Source: Lachnospiraceae bacterium (GTDB lineage: Bacteria > Bacillota > Clostridia > Lachnospirales > Lachnospiraceae). Taken from it: a stretch of DNA of 64,000 nucleotides. Position 1 is the stretch's first letter; each line of letters starts with the position of its first letter. The notes beneath the pieces were generated by a model, which did no database searches, was not told the DNA's origin, and saw only the letters and a list, made by a program, of their open reading frames with translations. Positions 8,938 through 17,252 of the stretch are shown piece by piece. The DNA lies in NCBI GenBank assembly GCA_017627275.1, contig JAGAHC010000091.1, positions 1 through 64,000 of the forward strand, read 5' to 3'. The position numbers and the translations under genes were made by a program.

Positions 8938-8963
8938 AGTCTGGTTTCTCCTTTACGTAAGGG

Positions 8964-9389
8964 TCAGTTCATGGTCGCAAGGACTGTCCCTGCCTCGACC
9001 ATGTCACCGACGCTGCAGCAGATCTCACCGATGGTGCCGTCCTGCGGCGCAACGATTTCCGTTTCCATTTTCATAGCTTCCATGATGATGACGGCTTCTC
9101 CGTACTTCACAGCCTGTCCTGCGCTCACATTGATCCTTAAGACCTTGCCGGCAAGCGGCGCTTCAATGCTGCCTGCGCCCGCAGGTGCCGCGGGAGCGGG
9201 GGCCGGTGCCGGAGCAGGGGCTGCTGCTTCCACAGGAGCCGGTGCCGGAGCAGGAATGGCTGCAGGGGCGACATCCGCCATCGGAAGCGCCGGAGCCACG
9301 GTGCCCGCACGAAGAATCGGTTCATACGGATTCACCTTCGTCAGCTCGATTTCGTAAACATTGCCGTTTACGGTTGCTTGATACTTCAT
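8964..9389 (-). CDS. gcdC: Glutaconyl-CoA decarboxylase, biotin carrier (first copy)
   Basis: The protein is 141 residues from the ATG at 9389, which has AGGAG nine bases upstream; a GTG at 9410 would add seven residues but lacks a good ribosome site. It has the same layout as its neighbour: a short N-terminal beta segment, an Ala/Pro linker rich in APAPAP, and a C-terminal biotinyl domain with EAMKMETEI. The long linker lets the biotin reach both the cytosolic GcdA and the membrane GcdB. It is 21 bp downstream of gcdD. Two carriers may give mixed or asymmetric complexes. Confidence 0.92.
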   Translation of the reverse strand: MKYQATVNGNVYEIELTKVNPYEPILRAGTVAPALPMADVAPAAIPAPAPAPVEAAAPAPAPAPAPAAPAGAGSIEAPLAGKVLRINVSAGQAVKYGEAVIIMEAMKMETEIVAPQDGTIGEICCSVGDMVEAGTVLATMN

Positions 9390-9409
9390 GTTCAGCGAAC
9401 TCCTTTCCA

Positions 9410-9703
9410 CTAGATTTCCTTGATACTCTTGATCTTCAACTGATCCGGACGAATGCCGAGATCATCGCTGATCGCAGAGGCAAGGATTGCCAAGAGTTCA
9501 CTATCCCTGTCTGCAGACGCAGCTCCGCCCTTTGTCACCTGATTTGCCTGTCCGGCATGCGTCGCGCCAAGGATCATACGAAGAACCTTGGAAATCACCA
9601 TCACGGCCAGATCCAGAATGATCAGGACGGAGAAGACGACGACGATTCCGAGCAATGAGATCAGAAGAGACTCAGGAATGGACATTGTTTCTTTTCCCCA
9701 CAT
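9410..9703 (-). CDS. gcdD: Glutaconyl-CoA decarboxylase, small membrane delta subunit (OadG-like)
   Basis: The start chosen at 9703 follows GGAGGTG by ten bases; the longer open frame to 9862 runs through the promoter region. The resulting 97-residue protein has one N-terminal membrane helix (LLISLLGIVVVFSVLIILDL), a short charged linker and a C-terminal segment ILASAISDDLGI typical of OadG/MmdD/GcdD. The delta subunit holds GcdA and GcdC to the membrane pump GcdB. It is the first gene of the gcdD-gcdC-gcdC-gcdB-gctAB-gcdA block. Confidence 0.88.
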   Translation of the reverse strand: MWGKETMSIPESLLISLLGIVVVFSVLIILDLAVMVISKVLRMILGATHAGQANQVTKGGAASADRDSELLAILASAISDDLGIRPDQLKIKSIKEI

Positions 9704-9730
9704 GTAGTATTTGCACCTCCTTTTAGTATT

Positions 9731-9753
9731 TTCCACATTGTGGAATGCGTTCC
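9731..9753. promoter_or_regulatory. Overlapping palindromes in the gcdD leader (possible operator)
   Basis: TTCCACATTGTGGAA at 9731-9745 is a perfect 15-bp palindrome around one central base. It overlaps TGGAATGCGTTCCA at 9741-9754, a second dyad. Both lie between the -10-like box at 9809 and the gcdD ribosome site. They could bind a repressor or activator of the fermentation operon; no regulator gene is in the window. Confidence 0.4.
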
Positions 9754-9808
9754 ATTTTAATGTCCAAAAAGAAATGGGATTTCTCCCAGAACATAAAATT
9801 GCCCATTC

Positions 9809-9818
9809 ACTATAGCAC
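9809..9818 (-). promoter_or_regulatory. Candidate promoter of the gcd-gct operon
   Basis: The minus strand reads TGCTATAGT, an extended -10 with TATAGT at 9809-9814, about 105 bases before the gcdD start. It resembles the hgdC site TGCTATAAT. The -35 region is A/T-rich without a clear match. A terminator of hgdH lies directly upstream, which makes a promoter here likely. Confidence 0.5.
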
Positions 9819-9847
9819 AGAAATACAATAAAGTACAGAGGATAATT

Positions 9848-9886
9848 AAAAAAAGGAACCACTATCCCTGAGGATAGTGGTTCCTT
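9848..9886 (-). terminator. Strong intrinsic terminator after hgdH, built from the GGAACCACT repeat
   Basis: On the minus strand a 13-bp perfect stem GGAACCACTATCC/GGATAGTGGTTCC closes on a 4-base loop and is followed by TTTTTTT. It lies 23 bases after the hgdH stop. Its left arm is a variant of the dispersed GGAACCACTGTCCCTGAGG repeat, so a REP-like unit appears to serve as a terminator. Confidence 0.85.
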
Positions 9887-9908
9887 GAATTGTGTCTTAA
9901 TCAGTGCA

Positions 9909-10850
9909 TCAGCCGAGGCTTAAAACTTCCTTGATCTTGCCGACGATGAAGACGCCGATGTCGTGCGCTGCGTCGACGGTCTGGGCGCCGAGGTGCGGGG
10001 AAACGATGAAGTTTTCGCACTCAAAGAGCGGGGAGGTGAATTCGTCGTTGCCGGTCAGGCCCTCTCCTGCCAGCTCGTTCTCGAGAACGTCGGTGGCGTA
10101 GCCGCCGATCTTGCCGGCCTTCAGCGCCTCGTACATGTCCTTCTCGTTGACGATGCCGCCGCGGCTCATGTTGAGAACGACCGCGTCGTCCTTCATGGTC
10201 TCGATGGACTTGGCAGAAACAAGGTCCTTGGTCTCATCGGTGAGCGGGACGTGGATGGTGATGTAGTCCGCTTCCTTCAGGAGCTCTTCCACGCTCATGC
10301 CCTTCGCGTTTTCCTTCTCGAAGTCTTCCGGCTTCAGGTACGGATCGTAAGCGATGACGTTCATGTGAAACGCTCTGGCAAGTTCGCCGACGCGGCGGCC
10401 GATGCGGCCAAAGCCCATGATGCCGACGGTGCGTCCGCGGAGCTCTCTGCCTTCGAATTTATATTTGTCCCATTCGTGCTTGACCTTGACGTCGTTGTTG
10501 GCTTCCATCGTGCCGCGGGAGATGTCGAGCATCTTGGAGATGGTCAGCTCCGCAACCGCATTGGCGTTGAGGCCCGGTGCGTTGTAGACTTCGATGCCCT
10601 TTTCCTTCGCAGCGTCCAGATCGATGTGGTTTAAGCCCACGGAGCAGACGCCGATAACCTTCAGATTGTTTGCCGCATCCAGGATGTCCTTCGTGATCTT
10701 GGGATCCACGCGCATGATCAGGACATCAATGTCCGCGATCAGTTCCTTCAGCTCGTCATGGCTCGGCAGGATCTTCGTCTCCACCTCCATATGCTTTCCG
10801 AGTTCCTCCGCAATGATCGGAGCGACCCTGTCGATAATCAAACACTTCAT
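9909..10850 (-). CDS. hgdH: (R)-2-hydroxyglutarate dehydrogenase (D-2-hydroxyacid dehydrogenase family)
   Basis: The enzyme reduces 2-oxoglutarate to (R)-2-hydroxyglutarate with NADH, the step after glutamate dehydrogenase. The 313-residue protein has the family's two Rossmann-like domains, with the dinucleotide loop GIMGFGRIGRRVG near residue 142, the catalytic arginine in NMSRGGIVNE near 230, an acidic residue in the DVLENE segment, and the catalytic histidine in VSPHLGAQT near 290. A phosphoglycerate or other 2-hydroxyacid dehydrogenase has the same fold; position between gdhA and gcdD decides the substrate. AGGAGG precedes the ATG, and it has its own terminator. Confidence 0.87.
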   Translation of the reverse strand: MKCLIIDRVAPIIAEELGKHMEVETKILPSHDELKELIADIDVLIMRVDPKITKDILDAANNLKVIGVCSVGLNHIDLDAAKEKGIEVYNAPGLNANAVAELTISKMLDISRGTMEANNDVKVKHEWDKYKFEGRELRGRTVGIMGFGRIGRRVGELARAFHMNVIAYDPYLKPEDFEKENAKGMSVEELLKEADYITIHVPLTDETKDLVSAKSIETMKDDAVVLNMSRGGIVNEKDMYEALKAGKIGGYATDVLENELAGEGLTGNDEFTSPLFECENFIVSPHLGAQTVDAAHDIGVFIVGKIKEVLSLG

Positions 10851-10936
10851 GGTTACATCCTCCTTTAAAACGTTTGTGTTAGTGTTTCGTCTATTATTCT
10901 ATCTTGTTAAAAAAAAGATAAAAGCCCCTTTAGAAA

Positions 10937-10967
10937 TTTGGGACCGATGGATTCCACCGGTCCCAAA
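10937..10967 (-). terminator. Hairpin after gdhA
   Basis: A 10-bp stem TTTGGGACCG/CGGTCCCAAA with an 11-base loop lies about 40 bases past the gdhA stop. The T tract on the minus strand is short and broken (TTTCT), so it may be a weak terminator or an mRNA 3' stabiliser. Confidence 0.5.
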
Positions 10968-11005
10968 AACGTACTCTCTGTCGACCCGTTTTACGGATCT
11001 GTTTC

Positions 11006-12370
11006 TTAGAAGAGACCCTGTGCGATCATCGCATCGGCAACCTTCTGGAAGCCTACGATGTTGGCGCCTGCTACCAGGTTGTAGCCAAGGCCTGCATCCT
11101 TCGCAGCCTTTGCGGAGCTGTCGTGGATCTGCTTCATGACCTGGCGAAGCTTTGCTTCGACTTCTTCCGCAGTCCAGGAAATTCTCTCGGAGTTCTGGCT
11201 CATTTCCAGACCGGAAACGAGAACGCCGCCGGCGTTAACAGCCTTGGACGGAGCAACGATCATGCCCTTCTGCTTCATTAAGAATGCCAGAGCGTCGTTG
11301 GTCGTCGGCATGTTCGCAACTTCGATGTAGTATTTAACCTTGTTCTTCGCGATCTTCTTCGCTTCTTCCATGTTGACGTCGTTCTGCGTTGCGCAAGGCA
11401 TTACGATATCAACCTTCTCGCCCCACGGCTTTTTGCCCTTGACGAATTTGACTTTGAACTTCTTCGCATAGTCTTCGACTTTGTTGCGGCCGGAAGCTCT
11501 CATCTCAAGCAGGTAGTTGATCTTCTTGTCGGTGCTGATGCCGTCGGGATCATAGATGTAGCCGTCCGGACCGGACATGTACTGCACCTTTGCGCCGAGG
11601 TCTTTGAGTTTCTTCATGACGCCCCATGCTACGTTACCGAAGCCTGCGACTGCAACAGTCTTGCCTTCGATGGTGTCTTTCTCATGTTCCAGAACAGACA
11701 GCAGATAGTAGACAGCGCCGAAGCCCGTTGCTTCCGGACGAATGAGAGATCCGCCGAAAGAAAGGCCCTTGCCGGTCAGAACGCCGTTTTCGAAAGCGCC
11801 TCTGATGCGGCGATACTGGCCGTACAGATAACCGATCTCGCGTGCGCCAACGCCCAGGTCCCCCGCCGGAACGTCGACATCCGGACCGATGTGACGGTAC
11901 AGCTCTGTCATGAATGCCTGGCAGAAGCGCATGACTTCCGCGTCAGACTTGCCGTTCGGATCGAAGTCGGAACCACCCTTTGCGCCGCCCATCGGAAGGG
12001 TCGTCAGCGCATCTTTGAAGGTCTGCTCGAAGCCGAGGAACTTAATGACAGAAAGGTTGACCGAAGGAGCGAAACGAAGGCCGCCCTTGTAAGGTCCGAT
12101 CGCGCCGTTGAACTGTACACGATAACCGGTGTTGACATTGACTTTGCCCTTGTCGTCTACCCAAGTGACGCGGAACTCAACGACTCTCTCCGGCTCAGCC
12201 ATTCTCTCGAGGAGAGCGACCTTCTCGTATTCCGGATGCTTGTCGATGACAGGTGCCAGAGAGGAATAAACCTCTTCGACTGTCTGCAGGAATTCCGGTT
12301 CGTCCGGATGCTTCTTCTGCAGATCCGCAATGACTCTGTCAATGTACTTTTTGCCATTTCCGTTTGCCAT
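11006..12370 (-). CDS. gdhA: Glutamate dehydrogenase
   Basis: GdhA oxidatively deaminates glutamate to 2-oxoglutarate and ammonia, feeding the hydroxyglutarate pathway. At 454 residues it is the hexameric bacterial type. Visible landmarks are the substrate region GAIGPYKGGLRF near 90, the catalytic-lysine loop MGGAKGGSDFDP near 125, and the dinucleotide loop VAGFGNVAWG near 245. It has its own promoter-like site and a hairpin after it, and lies between the TRAP-TAXI genes and hgdH. Cofactor choice (NAD or NADP) cannot be fixed from sequence by eye; a catabolic role fits the neighbours. Confidence 0.95.
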   Translation of the reverse strand: MANGNGKKYIDRVIADLQKKHPDEPEFLQTVEEVYSSLAPVIDKHPEYEKVALLERMAEPERVVEFRVTWVDDKGKVNVNTGYRVQFNGAIGPYKGGLRFAPSVNLSVIKFLGFEQTFKDALTTLPMGGAKGGSDFDPNGKSDAEVMRFCQAFMTELYRHIGPDVDVPAGDLGVGAREIGYLYGQYRRIRGAFENGVLTGKGLSFGGSLIRPEATGFGAVYYLLSVLEHEKDTIEGKTVAVAGFGNVAWGVMKKLKDLGAKVQYMSGPDGYIYDPDGISTDKKINYLLEMRASGRNKVEDYAKKFKVKFVKGKKPWGEKVDIVMPCATQNDVNMEEAKKIAKNKVKYYIEVANMPTTNDALAFLMKQKGMIVAPSKAVNAGGVLVSGLEMSQNSERISWTAEEVEAKLRQVMKQIHDSSAKAAKDAGLGYNLVAGANIVGFQKVADAMIAQGLF

Positions 12371-12445
12371 AGTTAGAATACCTCCATTGAATCTATTTTT
12401 TATTGATCCTAAAAAATAACCTGTGTTGTGGTGCAGTACCCATCA

Positions 12446-12474
12446 AGTATAAACCTGCATACAATAAAATACAA
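12446..12474 (-). promoter_or_regulatory. Candidate sigma-A promoter of gdhA
   Basis: On the minus strand TTGTAT (12469-12474) and TATACT (12446-12451) are separated by exactly 17 bases. The -10 is about 75 bases before the gdhA ATG, whose leader carries GGAGGT. This is one of the best promoter matches in the window. Confidence 0.65.
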
Positions 12475-12493
12475 TCTGAATTTTTACTCTTTT

Positions 12494-14737
12494 TTATGCA
12501 TTGGCTTTTGCCTTGCTTTTCGTCGCTCTCTGCAGTACGAAAATCGCCACAAGTATGCCCAGTCCGATGATGTCTGTCACGGTGCCCGGATAGATCATGC
12601 AAAGGCCGCCGGCGACCGCAAGAACACGTAAGAACATGTTCATGTCGCTCTGGAAATAGCCGATCATGCCGATGGAGATCAGGAGCATGCCGAGGACCGA
12701 TGTAATGACGACCATCGCCACTTCAAACACAGAGGTGTCGATGAAGAGCATCGCCGGGTTGAACGCGAAGATGTAAGGCACGATGAATGCCGCGATCGCC
12801 AGACGCGTTGCGTTGAATGCGGTCTTCATCGGCGGTGCCTTCGCGATGGCGCTGCCCGCGTAGGCTGCCAGCGCAACCGGCGGTGTGATGTCGGCAACGA
12901 TACCGAAGTAGAACACGAACATGTGCGCTGCCAGAAGCGGCAGGCCCATGCCGGTCGCCAGGATCGGCGCGGTCGTCGTCGCCATGATGATGTAGTTCGC
13001 GGTCGTCGGAACGCCCATGCCAAGCACGATGCAGCAGAGCATCGTCAGAACGAGCGCGATGATCAGACGGTCACCGGCAACATTGACGATGGCGCTGATC
13101 AGCACGTGGCCAAGGCCGGTCATCGTAACAACGCCGGCGATGATGCCCGCGATACCACAGGCGACTGCCACGGAGAGCGAGTTGCGCGCGCCGTTTTCAA
13201 ACGCGTCAACGATCATGCCCGCGCTCTCTCTGTTGGGCTTGCTGATGAGGTAGTTGAGGATCATGATGGCCAGCGCGATGCCGACGCAGATCTTCGTGCC
13301 GTTGTCGCCCATAAAGGTGCCGGGCGTCCAGGTCTTGGCAAATGCCGTCATATACAGAAGCGGAATAAGCGGTACTGCCATCAGCAGCGCTTTCATTTTA
13401 TCTTCTCTTCCGATCATGGCGCAGACCAGGCAGTACATCGTCGCGTAGACGGCCGCCGTTGCCATCGTGAAACCGGCAATGATCATGTAGACAAGGACAA
13501 CGAGCGGGATGATCAGATAGATCTTCGGCAGGATGTCACGTGCCTTGGGGAGTTCTTCTCTGGAAAGTCCGTGAAGTCCCAGCTTCTTCGCCATAAAGTG
13601 AACCATCAGGAAGATCCCGAGGAAGTACAGGAAGGCCGGCAGGATTGCGCGGACGATGATGTTGCTGTAAGGAACGCCGACCATTTCCGCCATCAGGAAG
13701 GCGGCTGCGCCCATGATGGGCGGCATGATCTGTCCGCCGGTGGAGGCGGCTGCTTCGACAGCGCCCGCAAACTGCGGCGGATAACCCGTCTTCTTCATCA
13801 TCGGGATCGTCACGGAACCGGTGGTCACGGTGTTACCGACAGAAGAGCCGGAAACCATGCCGCAAAGCGCGGAGGAAATGACCGCCACCTTTGCCGGGCC
13901 GCCGGATGCCCATCCCGCCAGAGAGTTCGCGGCGGAGATGAAGAAGTTGGAGATCCCGGTCGCTTCCAGGAAAGCTCCGAAGATAACGAACAACACGATG
14001 TAGGTCGAGCAGACACCGATCGGTGTGCCCAGAACACCTGTCGTCGTATAGAACAGGTTGTAGATGACCGTCTTTAAATCCTTGCCTGCGCCGAGGAAAG
14101 CGTACAGGATAAAGGCCGTCGCCACACACAGGATCGGGATACCGACAACGCGGCGGCAGCACTCTGCCAGGATCAGGATACCGACGATACCGAATACGAC
14201 CAGGAGCGGAACGCCTCCGACGTTGAACGGCTTCTGGATACGGGTACCGACGTTAACGATCGTCTCGAGGTTTGCTGCGTAGAAGAAGAAACAGAAGGAG
14301 CCGGCCAGTGCCAGGATGATGTCATACCACGGAATGTGGTTGACCTTCTGTGTTCCTTTTCTCATCGGGTAGTTGATGAATACAAAAAGGATGACCAGTC
14401 CCACGAACAGCGGACGGCGGAAACGCTCATCCCACTTTGCGAACATGTTCATCCAGATCAGGAAAATTCCGAACAGGGCGGTCGCCCAGCGAAGCACGGT
14501 CTTCGGTGTCCCTTCCCAGATACGGGTGTTGGACTCGCGGTCGTACTTCTTCATGATGTTTTCGACGTCTTCCATCGTTCCGACGTCGGCGCCGTCTGCC
14601 GCGGCGCTCTCCGTGGCCGCTTCCGCAGCCTCCTTTACTTCTTGTGTGACGGTTTCCGCCGCATCCTTTACGGCCTCCGCCGCCTGCTCCGCGCCTTCCT
14701 GCACGGCATCCAGGGTCTTGTTTTCCATATCAGCCAT
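12494..14737 (-). CDS. TRAP-TAXI transporter, fused DctQ-DctM type permease
   Basis: This 747-residue membrane protein joins the small (4-helix) and large (12-helix) TRAP permease parts in one chain, the usual form for TAXI systems. The first 60 residues form an Ala/Glu-rich cytoplasmic helix; membrane segments follow from about residue 80 to the end. Family signatures include SSALCGMVSGSSVGNTVTTG and EAAASTGGQIMPPIMGAAAF near 290-345 and VPTTANYIIMATTTAP in the second half. It probably uses a sodium gradient, which the neighbouring GcdB pump would supply. Substrate is inferred from context as glutamate, 2-oxoglutarate or a related acid. Confidence 0.9.
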   Translation of the reverse strand: MADMENKTLDAVQEGAEQAAEAVKDAAETVTQEVKEAAEAATESAAADGADVGTMEDVENIMKKYDRESNTRIWEGTPKTVLRWATALFGIFLIWMNMFAKWDERFRRPLFVGLVILFVFINYPMRKGTQKVNHIPWYDIILALAGSFCFFFYAANLETIVNVGTRIQKPFNVGGVPLLVVFGIVGILILAECCRRVVGIPILCVATAFILYAFLGAGKDLKTVIYNLFYTTTGVLGTPIGVCSTYIVLFVIFGAFLEATGISNFFISAANSLAGWASGGPAKVAVISSALCGMVSGSSVGNTVTTGSVTIPMMKKTGYPPQFAGAVEAAASTGGQIMPPIMGAAAFLMAEMVGVPYSNIIVRAILPAFLYFLGIFLMVHFMAKKLGLHGLSREELPKARDILPKIYLIIPLVVLVYMIIAGFTMATAAVYATMYCLVCAMIGREDKMKALLMAVPLIPLLYMTAFAKTWTPGTFMGDNGTKICVGIALAIMILNYLISKPNRESAGMIVDAFENGARNSLSVAVACGIAGIIAGVVTMTGLGHVLISAIVNVAGDRLIIALVLTMLCCIVLGMGVPTTANYIIMATTTAPILATGMGLPLLAAHMFVFYFGIVADITPPVALAAYAGSAIAKAPPMKTAFNATRLAIAAFIVPYIFAFNPAMLFIDTSVFEVAMVVITSVLGMLLISIGMIGYFQSDMNMFLRVLAVAGGLCMIYPGTVTDIIGLGILVAIFVLQRATKSKAKANA

Positions 14738-14762
14738 AAATCTTTCCCTCTCGTTCTACTTA

Positions 14763-15272
14763 TTAAAACCACCAGAACTCATAGTTGAACCGAACGTGTG
14801 CATTCCTGCCGCACAGATCCCGTAAGCTGATCTGTTGTCCGTTCACCTCCAGTACATGGTCGGACACCGTCCCGACGACGTAGCCGACATTGTCTCTGTT
14901 CTGGTGAATGTTTCCCACAACCATAGCCTTGCCCTGATAATCGTCTCTGTCGATGTAGACCGTGCGCAGCGTCTCGCCGGGATTCAGTTCCGTCTGTACG
15001 CCGGCGCCGAATGAACAATAGACTGTTTCTTCGACAAAGATGGAACCATCGCAGATCTCGTATATATCTGTCAGCGGGTATTTGTTGACCGAATGAATGA
15101 AGGTGACGGAAAACCGCTCGCCCTCCCGCATCCGGTAGCGGGCATAGACTTCTTTCGTATCTCTGTTGCGCAGCGTCAGATAATGCCCTGTGTGGGTTAG
15201 GAAGAAGAGGGCCGCTGTAATCGTAAGAATTACAGCGGCCACTCTTATGTGCTTTTTGGATCCTGTCAGCAC
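14763..15272 (-). CDS. DUF1850 protein of the TRAP-TAXI operon
   Basis: A 169-residue protein with one N-terminal membrane helix (residues 9-27) and an extracellular domain containing FSVTFIHSVNKYPLTD, the hallmark of DUF1850. Such genes commonly sit between the TAXI binding protein and the fused permease, as here, but the role of the domain is unknown to me. The start is GTG with GAGG about seven bases upstream. It lies 9 bp after the binding-protein gene. Confidence 0.8.
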   Translation of the reverse strand: MLTGSKKHIRVAAVILTITAALFFLTHTGHYLTLRNRDTKEVYARYRMREGERFSVTFIHSVNKYPLTDIYEICDGSIFVEETVYCSFGAGVQTELNPGETLRTVYIDRDDYQGKAMVVGNIHQNRDNVGYVVGTVSDHVLEVNGQQISLRDLCGRNAHVRFNYEFWWF

Positions 15273-15281
15273 CGCGGCCTC

Positions 15282-16304
15282 TTACTGAAGAGCACCGACT
15301 TCTTTGTAGTACTTCTCAGCACCCGGGTGCAGCGGTACGGTCGCGCCCTGGGAAGCTGTTTCGGGAGACAGGAACTCGAACTTCGCATGGCCGGCGATCA
15401 GGTCGTCCTGGTTGTCGAACATGCCCTTCGTGAATTCGTACACGACGTCTTCACTCAGTTCTTCGGAAGCGACCAGTGTTGCCTGGATCGCAACGCAGGT
15501 GATCTCTTCATCCTGGCCCTGGTAGGTGCCTGCCGGAAGGTTGTCCTGGATCAGGAACGGATATTCCGCCTGGATCGCAGCCAGTTCTTCATCGGAGAGA
15601 GAGACCATGTTCAGATCATTGGTCGTCGCATACTCAGTGATAGCAGTGGTCGGTGCACCCGCAACCGTGAAGGCCGCGTCGATCTTGCCGTCTTTGAGCT
15701 GGTCAACACCATCCTGGAAGGAGCCGTTCACAGCATTGACGTCGTCTTTTGTAAGACCTGCTGCGGAAAGAACCTGCCATGCGTTGATTTCAGTACCGGA
15801 TCCGACGTCGCCGACGCAGACCGTTTTGCCCTTTAAGTCAGAGACAGTGTTAATGCCGGGCTTTGCGATGATCTGCACGGTTTCGTTGTAGATGCCTGCT
15901 ACCCACAGTGCATTATCTTCCGGAGCGCCGTCGAAAGCGTTCGTGCCTTCGTGCGCATAGTTGATAACGTCAGACTGCAGGATGGCCATCTGTGCCTCGC
16001 CGTCCGTGATCATGTTGACGTTTGCAACAGAAGCGCCGGTGGATTCCACCGTTACGGTCGACTGGGTGAGCTTCGGTGCGAGCACGGTCTGCAGAACGCC
16101 GCCGACTGCATAGTAGGTGCCGGATGTGCCGCCGGTCGCCAGAGTAATGGCTACAGCGTCACCGCTGGCTGCAGGAGCTTCAGCCGCTGCTTCTTCTGAT
16201 GCTGCCGGAGCTTCAGAAGCTGCCGGTGCTGCAGAGCCGCCGCCGCAAGCTGTCAGAGCCAGTGCCAGCGTAACTGCAAGGATTGCACTCAGTTTTCTTT
16301 TCAT
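15282..16304 (-). CDS. TAXI-family substrate-binding lipoprotein
   Basis: The 340-residue protein starts with a lipoprotein signal peptide ending LALTAC|GGG, followed by an Ala/Glu/Ser-rich spacer to about residue 48. The mature domain begins ITLATGGTSGTYYAVGG, the standard opening of TAXI (TRAP-associated extracytoplasmic) binding proteins, and later has LKGKTVCVGDVGSGTEINA. It captures the substrate outside the cell for the fused permease downstream. Known TAXI proteins bind glutamate, glutamine or 2-oxoglutarate-like acids, which matches the neighbouring glutamate fermentation genes. GGGAGG precedes the ATG. Confidence 0.9.
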   Translation of the reverse strand: MKRKLSAILAVTLALALTACGGGSAAPAASEAPAASEEAAAEAPAASGDAVAITLATGGTSGTYYAVGGVLQTVLAPKLTQSTVTVESTGASVANVNMITDGEAQMAILQSDVINYAHEGTNAFDGAPEDNALWVAGIYNETVQIIAKPGINTVSDLKGKTVCVGDVGSGTEINAWQVLSAAGLTKDDVNAVNGSFQDGVDQLKDGKIDAAFTVAGAPTTAITEYATTNDLNMVSLSDEELAAIQAEYPFLIQDNLPAGTYQGQDEEITCVAIQATLVASEELSEDVVYEFTKGMFDNQDDLIAGHAKFEFLSPETASQGATVPLHPGAEKYYKEVGALQ

Positions 16305-16348
16305 GTTTTTTCCTCCCTTTGCTTTGTGATAACTGATTTCTACATGGT

Positions 16349-16354
16349 ATTATA
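16349..16354 (-). promoter_or_regulatory. Candidate -10 box of the TRAP-TAXI operon
   Basis: A consensus TATAAT lies on the minus strand about 45 bases before the TAXI gene start. The region just upstream is very A/T-rich but a -35 at the proper distance is only weak. The 120-bp gap to the next gene upstream is consistent with a promoter here. Confidence 0.45.
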
Positions 16355-16427
16355 GCCTAATTTTCGTCAAAAATAAAATGATTTATTTTGTATTTTTACC
16401 GAAAACACCAGTTGCTTTTTGGTAAAT

Positions 16428-17252
16428 TTACTTGTTGCTTCTTCGCTGCCTGGCCGCTTCGTACATCAGAATACCGCCTGCCATCGCCGCATTGAGGGAC
16501 TCGATCTTTCCCGCCATCGGAAGAACGATGCTTTCGTCTGCCGCTTCTATGGTCTCCGGCTTCAGCCCGTTCCCCTCGTTGCCGATCAGGAAGGCTGTTC
16601 CTTCTATATAAGATTGTCTGTCATAAGGCAGGGCGTTCTCCCGCAGGGCCGCCGCAAAAACGCGGATGCCTCTGTCGCGGAACTGCCCGATCGTTTCCTG
16701 CATGTTCTCCGTAAACAGAAACGGCATGCGCAGGATACTCGTCATCGTGGCGCGAACCGTCTTCGGGTTAAACAGGTCCACGCAGTCCTCGCTTAAGACG
16801 ATCCCGCTTACACCCGCGGCTTCCGCCGTGCGAAACAGCGTACCGAGGTTGCCGGGATCCTGAATGTTTTCCAGGAACAGATAGAGTCCCTTCTCTTTCG
16901 GATCGGCAAGTCCCGGAAATGACTCCTGCGTGCAGGCCGGCATCCGGACGACCAGGAGGACCCCCTGCGGGGACACGGTGCTTGCCGCTTTCACAAAGGC
17001 AGGCTGGACGACTGCCGTCGCGTGCAGGCGCGCAAGGCGTTCTTTCGTTTCCTGCGGCGCTTCCCGCAGATAGTCTTCCGTCACGTAGACTTCCAGGATG
17101 TCCCTGTCCTCCGTGTCCGTAAAGAAGCGCTCGCCTTCCGCGACGAAGGCGCCTTCCTCCTTCCGGAGCTTTGACTTTGAGGAAAGGGCGGCCAGGTGTT
17201 TGATCTTTTCGTTGGCTGTGGATGTGATCAGCCGAAACTCGTTTTCCTTCAT
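16428..17252 (-). CDS. SpoU/TrmH-family RNA 2'-O-methyltransferase
   Basis: A 274-residue SPOUT enzyme that probably methylates a ribose in 23S rRNA using S-adenosylmethionine. An N-terminal substrate-binding domain (SSKSKLRKEEGAFVAEGERF) precedes the catalytic knot with motif 1 NIQDPGNLGTLFRTAEAAG near 137, motif 2 AFLIGNEGNGL near 220, and motif 3 IVLPMAGKIESLNAAMAGG near 242. Its start overlaps the dnaE stop by four bases, so it is translationally coupled to dnaE. Exact target nucleotide cannot be stated. Confidence 0.88.
   Translation of the reverse strand: MKENEFRLITSTANEKIKHLAALSSKSKLRKEEGAFVAEGERFFTDTEDRDILEVYVTEDYLREAPQETKERLARLHATAVVQPAFVKAASTVSPQGVLLVVRMPACTQESFPGLADPKEKGLYLFLENIQDPGNLGTLFRTAEAAGVSGIVLSEDCVDLFNPKTVRATMTSILRMPFLFTENMQETIGQFRDRGIRVFAAALRENALPYDRQSYIEGTAFLIGNEGNGLKPETIEAADESIVLPMAGKIESLNAAMAGGILMYEAARQRRSNK

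Noticed and set aside
9704..9862. N-terminal extension of gcdD by 53 residues
   Set aside because: It runs through a promoter-like site and leader palindromes, while GGAGGTG precedes the later ATG at 9703.
12923..14077. A 384-residue plus-strand frame opposite the TRAP permease
   Set aside because: Rich in Arg, His and Asp in a shadow-like pattern; the minus-strand TRAP protein is certain.
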